From the NCBI GenBank assembly GCA_022821965.1, contig JAJECN010000029.1, positions 1 to 64,000 of the forward strand: a DNA stretch of 64,000 nucleotides, read 5' to 3'. The position numbers and the translations under genes are program-made. The DNA is from Candidatus Poribacteria bacterium. Lineage in GTDB: Bacteria; Poribacteria; WGA-4E; WGA-3G. The notes under the pieces are model-generated. The model ran no database searches and was not told the origin of the DNA. It saw only the letters and a list, made by a program, of their open reading frames with translations. The number at the start of each line of letters is the position of its first letter. The first letter of the stretch is position 1. Positions 41,757 through 51,565 of this stretch are shown one piece after another.

Positions 41757-41893
41757 CATTATACCACAAGACACCTTGCTATGCAAATCCGTTCATTAGT
41801 GGGCCCATCAGCTCCAGAGTACGAGAAAAAAAGTTACCCGTATTTCTGCGCGCGTGGTATAATAGCGATACTATATAATAAGGAGGCTAACGA

Positions 41894-42526
41894 ATGGCAA
41901 AAATTAACACACTCGTTTTCGCAGGTGGAGCGATCCATGATTGGAAAGGCTGCAGTGACGAAATCGTGAATGTGCTCTCACAACGCGATGAATTCGAGAT
42001 TACCAGAGTCGAGGAAGACTTGGATGCCCTCGTCTCACCGAATTTAGATCCGTATGATCTCATCGTTTTCTATTACACGGTCGGTGAGATTTCGGACGCG
42101 CAAAAGAACGGCTTACTCAACCATGTCGCTTCAGGCAAGGGATACGTTGGTGTGCACTCCGCAGCAGATTCGTTCCGTGGGTGTCCAGAGTATCGTTCAA
42201 TGGTAGGTGGTTACTTTGTTACACATCCACGCTACCGCGACTACCAAGTTAGTATCGTCGACGGTGAGCACGAAATTACACAAGGACTTGACGAGTTCGT
42301 CGTAACAGATGAGCAGTATATCCTTGATTACGATCCACGGAACCATATACTCGCATCAGCATTATGGAAAGGTGCCGCGGCACCAGTCGCATGGACAAAG
42401 AACTGGGGCGAAGGTAAAGTTTTCTACCTCGCGCTCGGTCATGATCCTTCGGCGTGCCAGCACGAGATGTTTGGAACGCTCTTAGAACGCGGTGCCCTCT
42501 GGGCAGGTAGCAACGGCGGCGAATAG
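41894..42526 (+). CDS. ThuA-domain protein
   Basis: 210 residues with the ThuA / class I glutamine amidotransferase-like fold. Key phrases are TLVFAGGAIHDWKGCSDEI, YDLIVFYYTVGEIS, GKGYVGVHSAADSF, VGGYFVTHPRYRDYQV and WTKNWGEGKVFYLALGHDPSA. ThuA proteins act in trehalose or other sugar utilisation; the catalytic role is unclear. AAGGAGG precedes the ATG. No signal peptide. Single gene upstream of recX. Confidence 0.9.
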   Translation: MAKINTLVFAGGAIHDWKGCSDEIVNVLSQRDEFEITRVEEDLDALVSPNLDPYDLIVFYYTVGEISDAQKNGLLNHVASGKGYVGVHSAADSFRGCPEYRSMVGGYFVTHPRYRDYQVSIVDGEHEITQGLDEFVVTDEQYILDYDPRNHILASALWKGAAAPVAWTKNWGEGKVFYLALGHDPSACQHEMFGTLLERGALWAGSNGGE

Positions 42527-42540
42527 ATGGATAGCCGTAA

Positions 42541-42604
42541 GCAATCGGCTTTCGGCAAAGAGGGAACCTGTGGCAGTAGCAGAAATGTTAACCGCCACAG
42601 CCCC
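42541..42604. repeat. Dispersed intergenic repeat (CGGCAAAGAGG type), copy 1
   Basis: This stretch resembles 63455-63518: both run from a TTCGG.. word through AAAGAGG, then a GTGGC word, then AATGTTAACCGCCACAG / AATGTTGACGGCTACAG. It lies between genes, partly palindromic, and without coding potential. Confidence 0.5.
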
Positions 42605-42691
42605 TACCCGTTGAACGCCATGTATGCATTCAGCGTCGATTCAGGTTTCTGACCGCTGACAGCTGATGGTCTCCGAAAGCCGAGAGCCATT

Positions 42692-43372
42692 ATGAAACAG
42701 AAAATTACTAATATTCAGGCAGCACCCGAATTGCCATCACATCAACAACTCTTTCTGAACGGCTCTCCGTTTGTTGTAGTCCACGCATCCTTAATTGAAA
42801 AATTTGGCTTGCGCATCGGCTTAGAAATTGAAGCCGAGACCATCGAAAAGTTAATTGCAGCGGATGAAGTAATGCGTGCGAAAAACTACGCACTAAGGTT
42901 AATCCGTGAAGAAAAAAACAACGCCACAGCAGATGAATCAGAGGATTCTCGTCCCACAGCAAAGTCAAAAATTTACACTAAAAATGAGATGGAACAACGG
43001 CTTGAACGAGAAGGCTTCTCAACCAAAGCAATTACGACATCCATTGAAGAGTTGATTCGTTCAGGACATATTCGCGACCGGAAGTATGCAGAGAATTGGA
43101 TAGCTCGCAGGCAAAAATCGAATCCGCGCGGAAAAACGTTGCTTAAGCACGAACTCATCGACAAAGGTATCGACCGAGAAATAGCGGAGCAAGTTGTAGC
43201 GAAAGTGGAGACCGAAGACGAAACGAAAGTCGCACTTGAAATCGCCCAAAAACGGATGAAACAGTATCAGCGGCTACCGATTCATGTCGCCAAGCGTCGA
43301 TTACACGGATTTTTGGCACGGCGCGGGTTCAAATCAGAAACCGTTCGGCAAGTCCTTGAGCAGATTTTTTAA
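42692..43372 (+). CDS. recX: Regulatory protein RecX
   Basis: 226 residues. RecX inhibits RecA filament growth. A N-terminal extension of about 90 residues precedes the three-helix repeats: EMEQRLEREGFSTKAITTSIEELIRSGHIRDRKYAENWIARRQ, NPRGKTLLKHELIDKGIDREIAEQVV and VAKRRLHGFLARRGFKSETVRQVLEQIF. The position just upstream of alaS matches the recA-recX-alaS order of many bacteria, although recA is not in this window. The ATG lacks a strong ribosome site. Confidence 0.88.
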   Translation: MKQKITNIQAAPELPSHQQLFLNGSPFVVVHASLIEKFGLRIGLEIEAETIEKLIAADEVMRAKNYALRLIREEKNNATADESEDSRPTAKSKIYTKNEMEQRLEREGFSTKAITTSIEELIRSGHIRDRKYAENWIARRQKSNPRGKTLLKHELIDKGIDREIAEQVVAKVETEDETKVALEIAQKRMKQYQRLPIHVAKRRLHGFLARRGFKSETVRQVLEQIF

Positions 43373-43463
43373 ATTTTTAAATATAATCTCTTGCCGCGCT
43401 CCCCCCATTAGAACGATCATCGATTTTTGGTGAAGTTGATACTTTTTCATCTTCCCTTTTCTC

Positions 43464-43492
43464 TTGACTTCTCTGCAAGAATAGACTATAAT
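43464..43492 (+). promoter_or_regulatory. Sigma-70 promoter of alaS
   Basis: TTGACT (43464-43469) and TATAAT (43487-43492) have an exact 17-base spacer. The leader is about 25 bases, with AGGAGAGGA before the ATG at 43525. No T-box or other leader structure is present. Confidence 0.75.
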
Positions 43493-43524
43493 AAGAACAG
43501 GATAAACAGGAGAGGATCCATATA

Positions 43525-46182
43525 ATGACATCAGATGAAATTAGAGCCAGTTTCTTAGAATACTTCCGTAAAAATGGGCACGCAGTCGTTCCGAGTGCAT
43601 CCTTGATACCAGCAGATGATCCAACGCTGTTATTCACCAATGCAGGTATGAACCAATTCAAGGATGTGTTTCTCGGTATCGGACAGCGGGAGTATACGCG
43701 CGCCGTTGACACACAAAAATGTCTGCGAGTCAGCGGTAAACACAACGATCTTGAAGAGGTCGGTTATTCACCAAGCCATCATACCTTCTTCGAGATGCTC
43801 GGAAACTGGTCGTTCGGCGACTATTACAAACAAGAAGCGATTGCCTTTGCATGGGAATTGGTAACTGAACTCTGGCAGATTCCAAAGGAACTTCTCTGGG
43901 CAACAGTCTATCATGAAGATGACGAAGCAGAGGAACTTTGGCTCCAAGAGACAGATATCCCGCTCTCGCGTATCCGTCGCTGCGATAAGGATAACTTCTG
44001 GGAAATGGGAGAGACGGGCCCTTGCGGACCCTGCAGCGAACTTTTTGTTGATATGGGTGTTGAAGCCTATCCTGAAACTGCGAATGACCCGAACACCGGT
44101 CCGAACATCAGCGATCGGTTCCGAGAAATCTGGAATCTGGTGTTTATTCAATACAATCGGAACGAAAGCGGTGCGCTTGAACCGCTGCCTGCGACACACG
44201 TAGATACAGGCATGGGCTTTGAGCGGATTACCTCTATATTGCAAGGTGTCGATTCAAACTACAAGACGGACCTCTTTACACCGCTCCTGACGACAATTGC
44301 CGACATAACAGACACTGCCTATTTTGATGATGAACGTGGCTTACCGCATCGAGTTATCGCTGACCATATCCGGTGTCTGACGTTCGCAATCGGGGATGGT
44401 GTAATGCCATCTAACGAAGGGCGTGGTTATGTCATCCGCCGAATTTTGCGGCGCGCTGTGCTTTACGGCAAAAAATTAGAGATGGACGAAGCCTTTATAT
44501 ACCGACTCGTTGATAACGTTATCGAATTGCTCGGTGATGTATTTCCTGATGTTCTACCACGGCGTGAATTTATTACCCGAACGATTCAAGGTGAAGAAAA
44601 TCGCTTTCATCAGACGATTGAACGGGGCTTAGAACTCCTCGATCAATCGTTTGATACACTCACAACAGAAAACAACACCCAACTTGATGGCAAGCGTGCC
44701 TTTGAGCTGCACGATACGTTCGGTTTCCCGCTGGATTTGACCCAGATGCTCGCCCGTGAACGTGGGTTTACCGTAGACGATGCAGGCTTTGCAGATAGCA
44801 TGGAGGAACAACGCGCGCGTGGACGGGCAGTATGGGAGGCAAGAGGTGGCACCAAAGACGAAGAGATTTCTATTTACGCGGAAGTCCTCAAAGAGCACGG
44901 TGAGACGGAATTTGTCGGCTACACACAAAACAACATTGAAGCAGAAATCGTCGCCTTAATTGCCGATGCTGAGTCGATAGGCAGCGCACAGCAAGGAGAA
45001 GACATATTTGTGCTCCTTAATCGAACGCCTTTCTACGGCGAATCGGGTGGACAAGTCGGGGACATCGGCACAATTGAAAGTCAAGACGCGAAATTGGCTG
45101 TCCAAGACACACTCAAACCTTCCGCGGACCTGGTTGCCCACAAGTGCAAGGTGATTGAAGGCGAAATCACACCCTACACCACTGTACAAGCACAAATTGA
45201 TACAGCGCACCGAAGTTCCGTCGCCGTAAGCCACACAGCAACACACCTCCTGCACAGCGGATTGCGGCATGTTCTTGGAACACACGTCGGGCAAGCTGGT
45301 TCGCTCGTTGAAGCGGGTAGGCTGCGGTTTGACTTCTCACATTACGAAGCTGTCTCACCGGAACAGATGCGGGATATTGAAGAATACGTCAACGAAAAGA
45401 TTCGCGGAAACGACGCGCTGTCTATCCGTGAAATGCCGTTGGATGAAGCAAAAGAGAAAGGTGCCTTAGCCTTCTTCGGCGATAAGTATGGGGACATTGT
45501 GCGTGTTGTGCAGGCTGGTGAATACAGCGTTGAACTCTGCGGCGGCACCCACGTTCAGGCGACTGGCGAACTCGGCTTTGTAAAACTAATGAGCGAAAGC
45601 AGTATCGCTGCAGGTGTCCGACGCGTCGAGGCTCTGACCGGTACCACAGCCGTAACAACCGTCCAAGAGGATACAGTGCTACTCGCCAACGTAGCGAATC
45701 TGCTGAAAACGCCCAAAATCGATTTGCCCGAACGGATCGAACGATTGCTTCAGGAACAACGAGAATTGGAACAGCAGCTCCAACAACTCAAAAGCCAGCA
45801 CGCACTCGCTAACGTCAGCACCCTCGTTGAAGGTGCGACGCTTGTTGAAGATGTACGGGTCGTGGCATCGCTCGTAGCAGCCACAGATAGAAACGGATTG
45901 CGGCGGCTTGTTGATGAACTCAAAACCCGTTTAGAATCCGGTGTCGTCGCCCTTGTCGCTGTAACGGGAAACGAGGTGGCTTTTGTGGTCGGCGTAACCG
46001 CAGACCTCGTGAAGGAGCGCGGTTTGAATGCGGGGAAAATCGTCTCCGAATTAACCCAGTTGGCAGGTGGTCGTGGTGGCGGCCGCCCTGAACTCGCACA
46101 AGGCGGCGGTAAAGATCCGAGCAAAGTGGACACAGCAATTGCAACAGCCAGTGAAATCGTCCGACAACAATTAAAAACTTGA
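43525..46182 (+). CDS. alaS: Alanine--tRNA ligase
   Basis: 885 residues. Class II synthetase core: MTSDEIRASFLEYFRKNGHAVVPSASLIPADDPTLLFTNAGMNQFKDVFLG is diagnostic, with RCLRVSGKHNDLEEVG and GETGPCGPCSE. The editing domain has HSGLRHVLGTHVGQAGSLVEAGRLRFDFSHYE and the metal-binding CGGTHV. The C-terminal DHHA1 domain ends GGRGGGRPELAQGGGKDPSKVDTAI. The stop codon is TGA, which shows that TGA is a normal stop in this genome. Cytoplasmic. Confidence 0.97.
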   Translation: MTSDEIRASFLEYFRKNGHAVVPSASLIPADDPTLLFTNAGMNQFKDVFLGIGQREYTRAVDTQKCLRVSGKHNDLEEVGYSPSHHTFFEMLGNWSFGDYYKQEAIAFAWELVTELWQIPKELLWATVYHEDDEAEELWLQETDIPLSRIRRCDKDNFWEMGETGPCGPCSELFVDMGVEAYPETANDPNTGPNISDRFREIWNLVFIQYNRNESGALEPLPATHVDTGMGFERITSILQGVDSNYKTDLFTPLLTTIADITDTAYFDDERGLPHRVIADHIRCLTFAIGDGVMPSNEGRGYVIRRILRRAVLYGKKLEMDEAFIYRLVDNVIELLGDVFPDVLPRREFITRTIQGEENRFHQTIERGLELLDQSFDTLTTENNTQLDGKRAFELHDTFGFPLDLTQMLARERGFTVDDAGFADSMEEQRARGRAVWEARGGTKDEEISIYAEVLKEHGETEFVGYTQNNIEAEIVALIADAESIGSAQQGEDIFVLLNRTPFYGESGGQVGDIGTIESQDAKLAVQDTLKPSADLVAHKCKVIEGEITPYTTVQAQIDTAHRSSVAVSHTATHLLHSGLRHVLGTHVGQAGSLVEAGRLRFDFSHYEAVSPEQMRDIEEYVNEKIRGNDALSIREMPLDEAKEKGALAFFGDKYGDIVRVVQAGEYSVELCGGTHVQATGELGFVKLMSESSIAAGVRRVEALTGTTAVTTVQEDTVLLANVANLLKTPKIDLPERIERLLQEQRELEQQLQQLKSQHALANVSTLVEGATLVEDVRVVASLVAATDRNGLRRLVDELKTRLESGVVALVAVTGNEVAFVVGVTADLVKERGLNAGKIVSELTQLAGGRGGGRPELAQGGGKDPSKVDTAIATASEIVRQQLKT

Positions 46183-46270
46183 ATTCACAAACATCATTTT
46201 TCATAAGGTAGACGTGCTTGAAAAGCCATCTACCGGAAATGGTATCTTAATTATACATAAAGGAGACGTC

Positions 46271-46837
46271 ATGGATTGGAGTTTGATTGCTTCACTTTTT
46301 TGGAAATTCAGCTTAGGTATCCTCCTACTTGCTCTTACAGCTCTGGCGGCATATATGTGCGCCGCTATGGGTAGTCTTAGAGACTCTCTAAATAGCATCC
46401 GAAATACGCTGAATTCCACAGAAAGTATCGTTAATCAGGAAATCGGTGAACTAATCGCCGACGTGGATAAAACGGTAAAAGAGGTGAATAAGGAGTTACC
46501 GCAGCTGCTACAAAACCTTAACGGATTGACAGCTTCCCTACAAGGAATTAGCGAGTCCGAAATTCAGCCGACCGTGCACAACATCCAAGAAATGAGTGGT
46601 GCTCTGAATCAAAGCATTCAAGAACTCGATGACTTGGTCCAAAAAGTGAGTAACTTTTCCGGACAAACACTTGAGCAAGCGACGTTTTTTCGGAATCAAC
46701 TGGCAGTCTCACTTTCCGACATTGTCAGCTTATGGCAAGGTATCAAAGCGGGATGGGATAGTTTCACTTCTACACAACCGCATGAACCAGAAGAGGACGA
46801 ACCGATAGTTGATACACCGAGTGAACAAACTGAATAG
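46271..46837 (+). CDS. DUF948-like membrane protein
   Basis: 188 residues from the ATG at 46271, which has AAAGGAG upstream. One N-terminal transmembrane helix (FWKFSLGILLLALTALAAYMCAAM) is followed by a long heptad-rich region (NSIRNTLNSTESIVNQEIGELIADVDKTVKEVNKELPQLL) and an acidic tail. This is the pattern of DUF948 proteins in cell-envelope or stress loci. It precedes the YtxH-type gene, with which DUF948 genes are usually linked. Confidence 0.75.
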   Translation: MDWSLIASLFWKFSLGILLLALTALAAYMCAAMGSLRDSLNSIRNTLNSTESIVNQEIGELIADVDKTVKEVNKELPQLLQNLNGLTASLQGISESEIQPTVHNIQEMSGALNQSIQELDDLVQKVSNFSGQTLEQATFFRNQLAVSLSDIVSLWQGIKAGWDSFTSTQPHEPEEDEPIVDTPSEQTE

Positions 46838-47044
46838 CGTGAGATTTATAGATTTCCGATATTAAAGCAGCACAATAAGTACAACGTTTGTATTACGATA
46901 GAAACACACTAAAAAATAGTAGCATCAAAAGATAAACATGAGAATTGAAACTTTTTATAACGATTCTCGTAAATTCTAACATCAAGTTTTGGAAATCGTT
47001 AAGCTTTCCCAAAACGAACCTAACTTAACAGAAAGGACAAAAAA

Positions 47045-47452
47045 ATGAGTAACAATGGACAGAACAACGGACTCGCAATGATCTTCGCCTTTTTTACTGG
47101 TTTTATGGCAGGCGCGGTTATCAGCCTGCTCTACGCCCCGAGTTCTGGTAAGGAAACCCGCAAGAAGATTCGTGATACCTCAGTCGAAGCCAAAAATCGG
47201 ACGGTTGAGTTCGCGAGTCAAGCCTCCGATAGCGCGCGGCAAGGCGTTCAGACCCTCGTGGAACAGGGCAAAGAGGGCGTTCACGATATCGTAGACACCG
47301 GAAAAGAACGCCTCCAGCAAGCAACCGAACAGGTGAAGAGTGCAGTAGAAACAGGACGTAAAGTCTCCGCAGATGTCCGCACCAAAATCGCCGGGTCAAT
47401 CCCAGGTGTTGGTGGCGACGAAACTGACGAAGAAGCTCCTGAGGAAGCCTAA
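47045..47452 (+). CDS. YtxH-domain protein
   Basis: 135 residues. The YtxH signature occupies the N-terminus: a glycine-rich transmembrane helix (MIFAFFTGFMAGAVISLLYAPSSGKETRKKI). The rest is an amphipathic, late-embryogenesis-like helix with repeated TVEFASQASDSARQGV and VDTGKERLQQATEQV, ending in an acidic tail. Stress and envelope role inferred from the family. GAAAGGA precedes the ATG. Confidence 0.85.
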   Translation: MSNNGQNNGLAMIFAFFTGFMAGAVISLLYAPSSGKETRKKIRDTSVEAKNRTVEFASQASDSARQGVQTLVEQGKEGVHDIVDTGKERLQQATEQVKSAVETGRKVSADVRTKIAGSIPGVGGDETDEEAPEEA

Positions 47453-47551
47453 GCGTTTTTTATAGCGTGTGGACCGAAATAAAAGGAGGCAAACAGTAGG
47501 TACCCTCCTTACAAGTGCTGCAAACAGTGGACGTCCTACCATAGTAAACGA

Positions 47552-48304
47552 ATGGAAATTGAAAAGTTAAGAATCCTGCTCGAACAGGTTAAAGACGGAG
47601 AGGTTGCAGTGGGCGATGCGCTTCAATCTCTCCGTACACTTCCTTTTGAAGACTTAGGATTTTCAAAAATCGACCACCATCGTCAACTCCGCACAGGATT
47701 TCCCGAAGTCATTTTCTGTGAAGGAAAGACGATTGAACACGTCAAGCAGATTAGCGAACATATCCTCGCAGCAGGGCACCCACTCCTCGCAACCCGTGCC
47801 ACCCCCGACATGTATGAAGCGGTGAAAGAAGTTCAACCTACAGCACGTTATAACACACTTGGACGAACGATCGCCGTCAAGCAATCTGAGGAAGATGAGG
47901 GCATTCCAGGGATACTTGTTGTTTCTGCCGGCACGTCCGACCTGCCAGTCGCTGAGGAAGCCGCTGAAACGGCACTGATGATGGGAAACCAACCAGAACG
48001 CCTTTACGATGTCGGCGTGGCTGGATTACACCGGTTAATGAGCAATCACGAGAAACTCCTGAATGCCCGTGTTATTATCGTCGTCGCAGGCATGGAGGGC
48101 GCGCTGCCGAGTGTTGTCGGCGGTTTGGTAGACTGTCCCGTCATTGCAGTCCCAACAAGCATCGGCTACGGTGCCAGTTTTGGTGGACTCGCCGCCCTGT
48201 TAGGGATGCTAAATAGTTGTGCCTCTGGTGTCACCGTTGTGAACATCGATAACGGTTTCGGTGCTGGTTACAGTGCGTCCCTCATCAACCAACTCAAGTC
48301 GTAA
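47552..48304 (+). CDS. larB: Nickel-pincer cofactor biosynthesis protein LarB
   Basis: 250 residues. LarB carboxylates nicotinic acid adenine dinucleotide to give the precursor of the nickel-pincer nucleotide of lactate racemase. The PurE-like core reads [74 protein letters not shown], which is strongly conserved. larC and larE are not nearby. The ribosome site is weak, so the start is less certain. It is downstream of the YtxH gene. Confidence 0.92.
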   Translation: MEIEKLRILLEQVKDGEVAVGDALQSLRTLPFEDLGFSKIDHHRQLRTGFPEVIFCEGKTIEHVKQISEHILAAGHPLLATRATPDMYEAVKEVQPTARYNTLGRTIAVKQSEEDEGIPGILVVSAGTSDLPVAEEAAETALMMGNQPERLYDVGVAGLHRLMSNHEKLLNARVIIVVAGMEGALPSVVGGLVDCPVIAVPTSIGYGASFGGLAALLGMLNSCASGVTVVNIDNGFGAGYSASLINQLKS

Positions 48305-48316
48305 GTATTCTACCCG

Positions 48317-48922
48317 CTACTGCTCCTCATCTCCTACTCTTAACACAACAGATGCCCTTGCCTTTCCTGCTGTTCCTTGCGAACCGAAGCCTGTTTTAGA
48401 AAAATCGTGTTCCGCCTTTAATTGGATAACTTCTGCATCAATGCTAAGGGTAACGACATCAGATCCAATTTTACATCGAATTTGGTACGGCACGGATTCG
48501 GCACGTCTCTTCCCATCAGAACGCGGTCGCCACGTCACACCGGATGCTTCAGCATAAGTCGTGAGTGCTGCTTCGGCAGCCTCAGCAACGTTTCCGTCCG
48601 CATTGAGGACACGTTTCGCAGCACCTGCTGCGTGATTCGCAGCAGATGCCAAACGTTCCTGAACTGTTTTCGTATCACTTTCGTCTGTGTCGTCAATATC
48701 TTTGCTCTTTCGCAATGCAACATAGACCACCGTTCCAAGAACACAAAGAAAAACAGCGGTGCTCAGGAGGACAGTGCCTCGCAACTCGCGGCGGCGCGTC
48801 ATGTTTTCAAAATCCTCGCGATGATGTGGATAGAAAGCATCGTGTGCCAAAACCGGTGTCCACCAGCACAACATACCAACGGATAACAAAAGCAACGGAT
48901 AACGGAAAAATCTTCGGAACAT
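48317..48922 (-). CDS. Hypothetical exported membrane protein
   Basis: 201 residues. A signal peptide (YPLLLLSVGMLCWWTPVLAHD) is followed by a His-rich stretch (YPHHREDFEN), a transmembrane helix (GTVLLSTAVFLCVLGTVVYVAL), an acidic linker and a C-terminal domain that ends with a beta strand series (YQIRCKIGSDVVTLSIDAEVIQLK). I do not recognise a family. It is convergent with larB. Confidence 0.6.
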   Translation of the reverse strand: MFRRFFRYPLLLLSVGMLCWWTPVLAHDAFYPHHREDFENMTRRRELRGTVLLSTAVFLCVLGTVVYVALRKSKDIDDTDESDTKTVQERLASAANHAAGAAKRVLNADGNVAEAAEAALTTYAEASGVTWRPRSDGKRRAESVPYQIRCKIGSDVVTLSIDAEVIQLKAEHDFSKTGFGSQGTAGKARASVVLRVGDEEQ

Positions 48923-49005
48923 CGATTCATACCTGCCTCAGCTCTTAGTATAACAACCGGAAACCTAAAAGTCAATCTTGTGTAGCGAACAAATTCACGA
49001 AAAAC

Positions 49006-49034
49006 TTGACCTAAAATTGTAAATTTGGTAGAAT
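49006..49034 (+). promoter_or_regulatory. Sigma-70 promoter of the FtsX-like/LolD-like pair
   Basis: TTGACC (49006-49011) and TAGAAT (49029-49034) are spaced by 17 bases. AAGGAG follows, before the TTG start at 49080. Confidence 0.65.
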
Positions 49035-49079
49035 AGATACAAGGAATAAATACAAAATTAAAAATAAGGAGACAGACAT

Positions 49080-49757
49080 TTGCAGCAAAGAGCACCAATT
49101 GAAGAACAAATTGATCTCCCTTTCGTAGAATCGCTACGGATTAGTTTCCAGAGTTTGAAAATCCGCTTTGGGCGTTCAATCATCACGACAGCGGGTATTA
49201 CTCTCGGTATTGCTTTCCTTGTCTCAGTGTGGACAAACAACGAAATCGGTCTCGCACTACAGGAGAGCGGACGACAATCAACAATTAATACCTTTGAAGA
49301 TACAACGGAAACAGGCATTTCCACAAAAGACATCTGGTTGATTATTATGTCTCTGATTGTCTGTGTTGTCGGTATCGCGAATTCAATGCTAATGGCAGTC
49401 ACAGAACGCTTCCGCGAGATCGGGACGATGAAATGTCTCGGAGCATTAGACGGGTTCGTGGTTCGACTGTTCCTACTTGAATCGGGGTTTCAAGGGTTTT
49501 CAGGAGCACTCATCGGAGCACTTATCGGCACACTCGGTGCTGTCCTTTTAGGACTTAAAGACTACGGGTTAGACCTATTTTTCTACTTCCCCTTGTTACC
49601 CGCGCAGCCTGAAGATGGAACAATGCGACTCGGTGTTATTGTCATCATCTTACTTGGATGCATTCTGGGCATGATTTTGGCAGTTATCGGTTCATCGTTC
49701 CCCGCATGGCGCGCGGCGAAACTCCCGCCTGCCGAAGCAATGCGTACCGAGGTATAA
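49080..49757 (+). CDS. Compact FtsX/MacB-type ABC permease
   Basis: 225 residues from a TTG start. One transmembrane helix near residues 35-55 (SIITTAGITLGIAFLVSVW) leads into a short periplasmic part of about 45 residues and three further helices (WLIIMSLIVCVVGIANSMLMAV, FSGALIGALIGTLGAVLLGL, LGVIVIILLGCILGMILAVI). The ending AWRAAKLPPAEAMRTEV is typical of MacB/LolC-type permeases, but the periplasmic domain of about 200 residues is lacking. Its ATPase is the next gene. Confidence 0.85.
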   Translation: MQQRAPIEEQIDLPFVESLRISFQSLKIRFGRSIITTAGITLGIAFLVSVWTNNEIGLALQESGRQSTINTFEDTTETGISTKDIWLIIMSLIVCVVGIANSMLMAVTERFREIGTMKCLGALDGFVVRLFLLESGFQGFSGALIGALIGTLGAVLLGLKDYGLDLFFYFPLLPAQPEDGTMRLGVIVIILLGCILGMILAVIGSSFPAWRAAKLPPAEAMRTEV

Positions 49758-49778
49758 GCACGGACACGGAGGAAAATT

Positions 49779-50534
49779 ATGGCTGATATCGTTGTGAAAA
49801 CAGAAGATGTTGTCAAAGAATATCGCATGGGTTCAAATATTCTTCGCGCTTTGGATGGCATCAACATTGAGATTGAACGCGGAGAGTACATCTCACTAAT
49901 GGGTCCCTCCGGTTCGGGGAAATCTACACTTTTTAACATGATCGGCGCACTCGATCAACCGACAGAGGGACAAGTTTACATCGACGGACAAAATATGTCT
50001 CAACTCTCGCAGCGGCAGATTGCAGCGTTTCGGTGCCACCGCGTGGGCTACATTTTCCAGAGTTACAACCTGCTGCCCGTGCGGAGCGCACACGGAAATG
50101 TAACACTCCCGCTGATTTTTGCTGGCATGCCAGAGAAGCAACGTAACGAAAGAGCGGAGAAACTGCTGGACATGGTGGGTTTAGGGGATCGGATGTATCA
50201 CCTCCCCGATGAACTGTCAGGTGGTCAATGTCAGCGCGTCGCTATCGCCAGAGCACTTGCCAATGACCCGAGCATCATCCTCGCTGACGAACCGACAGCA
50301 AACCTTGATACCATCACAGGACGCGAGATTATTGATCTAATTAAACGCTTGAATAGGGAGCAAGGTGTCACTGTCATCTCTGCAACACACGACTTGAAGA
50401 TGCTTGATGTCTCTGACCGGATTGTGGACATCCGTGACGGGCTCGTGGAACGTGTCAGAAATCGAGACGAGATTGAAATCGAAGTCGGTGATGTCGGCGG
50501 TGAGCATGACGGCGATGCCGGGGCACACGACTAA
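49779..50534 (+). CDS. LolD/MacB-type ABC ATP-binding protein
   Basis: 251 residues. Walker A GPSGSGKST, Q-loop YIFQSYNLLP, signature LSGGQCQRVAIARAL, Walker B IILADEP, H-loop ATHD. Clearly the ATPase for the preceding permease. Together they probably act in lipoprotein release, peptide export or cell division, not in nutrient uptake. The stop overlaps by 3 bases with the stop of the convergent iolG-like gene. Confidence 0.92.
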   Translation: MADIVVKTEDVVKEYRMGSNILRALDGINIEIERGEYISLMGPSGSGKSTLFNMIGALDQPTEGQVYIDGQNMSQLSQRQIAAFRCHRVGYIFQSYNLLPVRSAHGNVTLPLIFAGMPEKQRNERAEKLLDMVGLGDRMYHLPDELSGGQCQRVAIARALANDPSIILADEPTANLDTITGREIIDLIKRLNREQGVTVISATHDLKMLDVSDRIVDIRDGLVERVRNRDEIEIEVGDVGGEHDGDAGAHD

Positions 50535-51550
50535 ATTTCCGATAACAGGACAGGACGGTTCTCACGAAGCGATTTCAATGCAGCGAATCCTACCACAACA
50601 GGGGCACGTCCATCCGCACCCGTAACCGGTGGCGGTGTCCTCTCCTGAATGCACGCAAAGAACGCTTGCAACTCCGCGAGAAATGCGGGCTTGTAACGTT
50701 CCACAAAGAAATATGGGGGCGACGCAGCGCGGGTTCCTTCACTATCGCTAAAGGTAACAGTATCTATCGGCGGATTCGCCGCCGCAACCATCCCTTTTGA
50801 GCCGAAAACCTCGACCCGCTGGTCGTAACCGTACACAGCCTCTCTGCTGTTATCAATCGTTGCGATAACCCCATTCTGGAATTGTAAAGTGATGACCGTG
50901 GTATCAATATCTCCCGCCTCGCCAATTTTCGGATCAACACGCACCCCACCAACAGCATAGACCTCAACAACCTCGTCCCCAATGAGATAGCGCGCCATAT
51001 CGAAATCGTGGATCGTCATGTCAAGAAAAATCCCGCCAGAGACCTTGACGTACTCAATCGGTGGTGGTACCGGATCCCGGCTCGTAATCCGCATGATGTG
51101 CGGCTCGCCAATCTCCCCAGAGGCAACCGCTTCACGGACCCGTGCGAAACTCGCATCAAACCGACGATTGAAACCGACCTGAAACTTAACCCCCGCTTTT
51201 TCCACAATTGCCAAGGTTTCATCAATCTGTTCCAAATCCAAGGAGATCGGTTTCTCACAAAATACGTGTTTCCCTGCCTTCGCGGCGGCTTGACTGATCT
51301 CAACATGTGTATCGGTAGCAGATGCCACCAACACTGCTTCAATCTGCGGGTCAGCCAAAAGGGTTGTATAATCGCTGGTTGTCTTTGGGACATTAAACTG
51401 CTTCGCAACGGACGTAACATCGGCGAGGTCCAAGCTGCAAATCGCAACCAATTCGGCTTCCGGGATATTCTGGGCGAGATGTTCAATATGCAGTTTACCG
51501 ATACGTCCTGCACCGACAACACCAACACCGATTTTTGAGGAGTTGTTCAT
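50531..51550 (-). CDS. iolG: Myo-inositol 2-dehydrogenase-like Gfo/Idh oxidoreductase
   Basis: 339 residues from the ATG at 51550. Rossmann GVGVVGAGRIGKLHIEHL, catalytic Lys signature KHVFCEKPISLD. The inositol-dehydrogenase segment FQVGFNRRFDASFARV...ITSRDPVPPP...SGGIFLDMTIHDFDMARYL is well conserved, where Asp and His form the catalytic pair. It converts myo-inositol to scyllo-inosose with NAD. An iolE-like gene lies about 100 bases upstream on the same strand. The specific substrate is inferred. Confidence 0.82.
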   Translation of the reverse strand: MNNSSKIGVGVVGAGRIGKLHIEHLAQNIPEAELVAICSLDLADVTSVAKQFNVPKTTSDYTTLLADPQIEAVLVASATDTHVEISQAAAKAGKHVFCEKPISLDLEQIDETLAIVEKAGVKFQVGFNRRFDASFARVREAVASGEIGEPHIMRITSRDPVPPPIEYVKVSGGIFLDMTIHDFDMARYLIGDEVVEVYAVGGVRVDPKIGEAGDIDTTVITLQFQNGVIATIDNSREAVYGYDQRVEVFGSKGMVAAANPPIDTVTFSDSEGTRAASPPYFFVERYKPAFLAELQAFFACIQERTPPPVTGADGRAPVVVGFAALKSLRENRPVLLSEI

Positions 51551-51565
51551 CAAAGACCTTTATTA

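Noticed and set aside
43373-43524. T-box leader for alaS
   Set aside because: The leader is only about 25 bases from a clear promoter, too short for a T-box.
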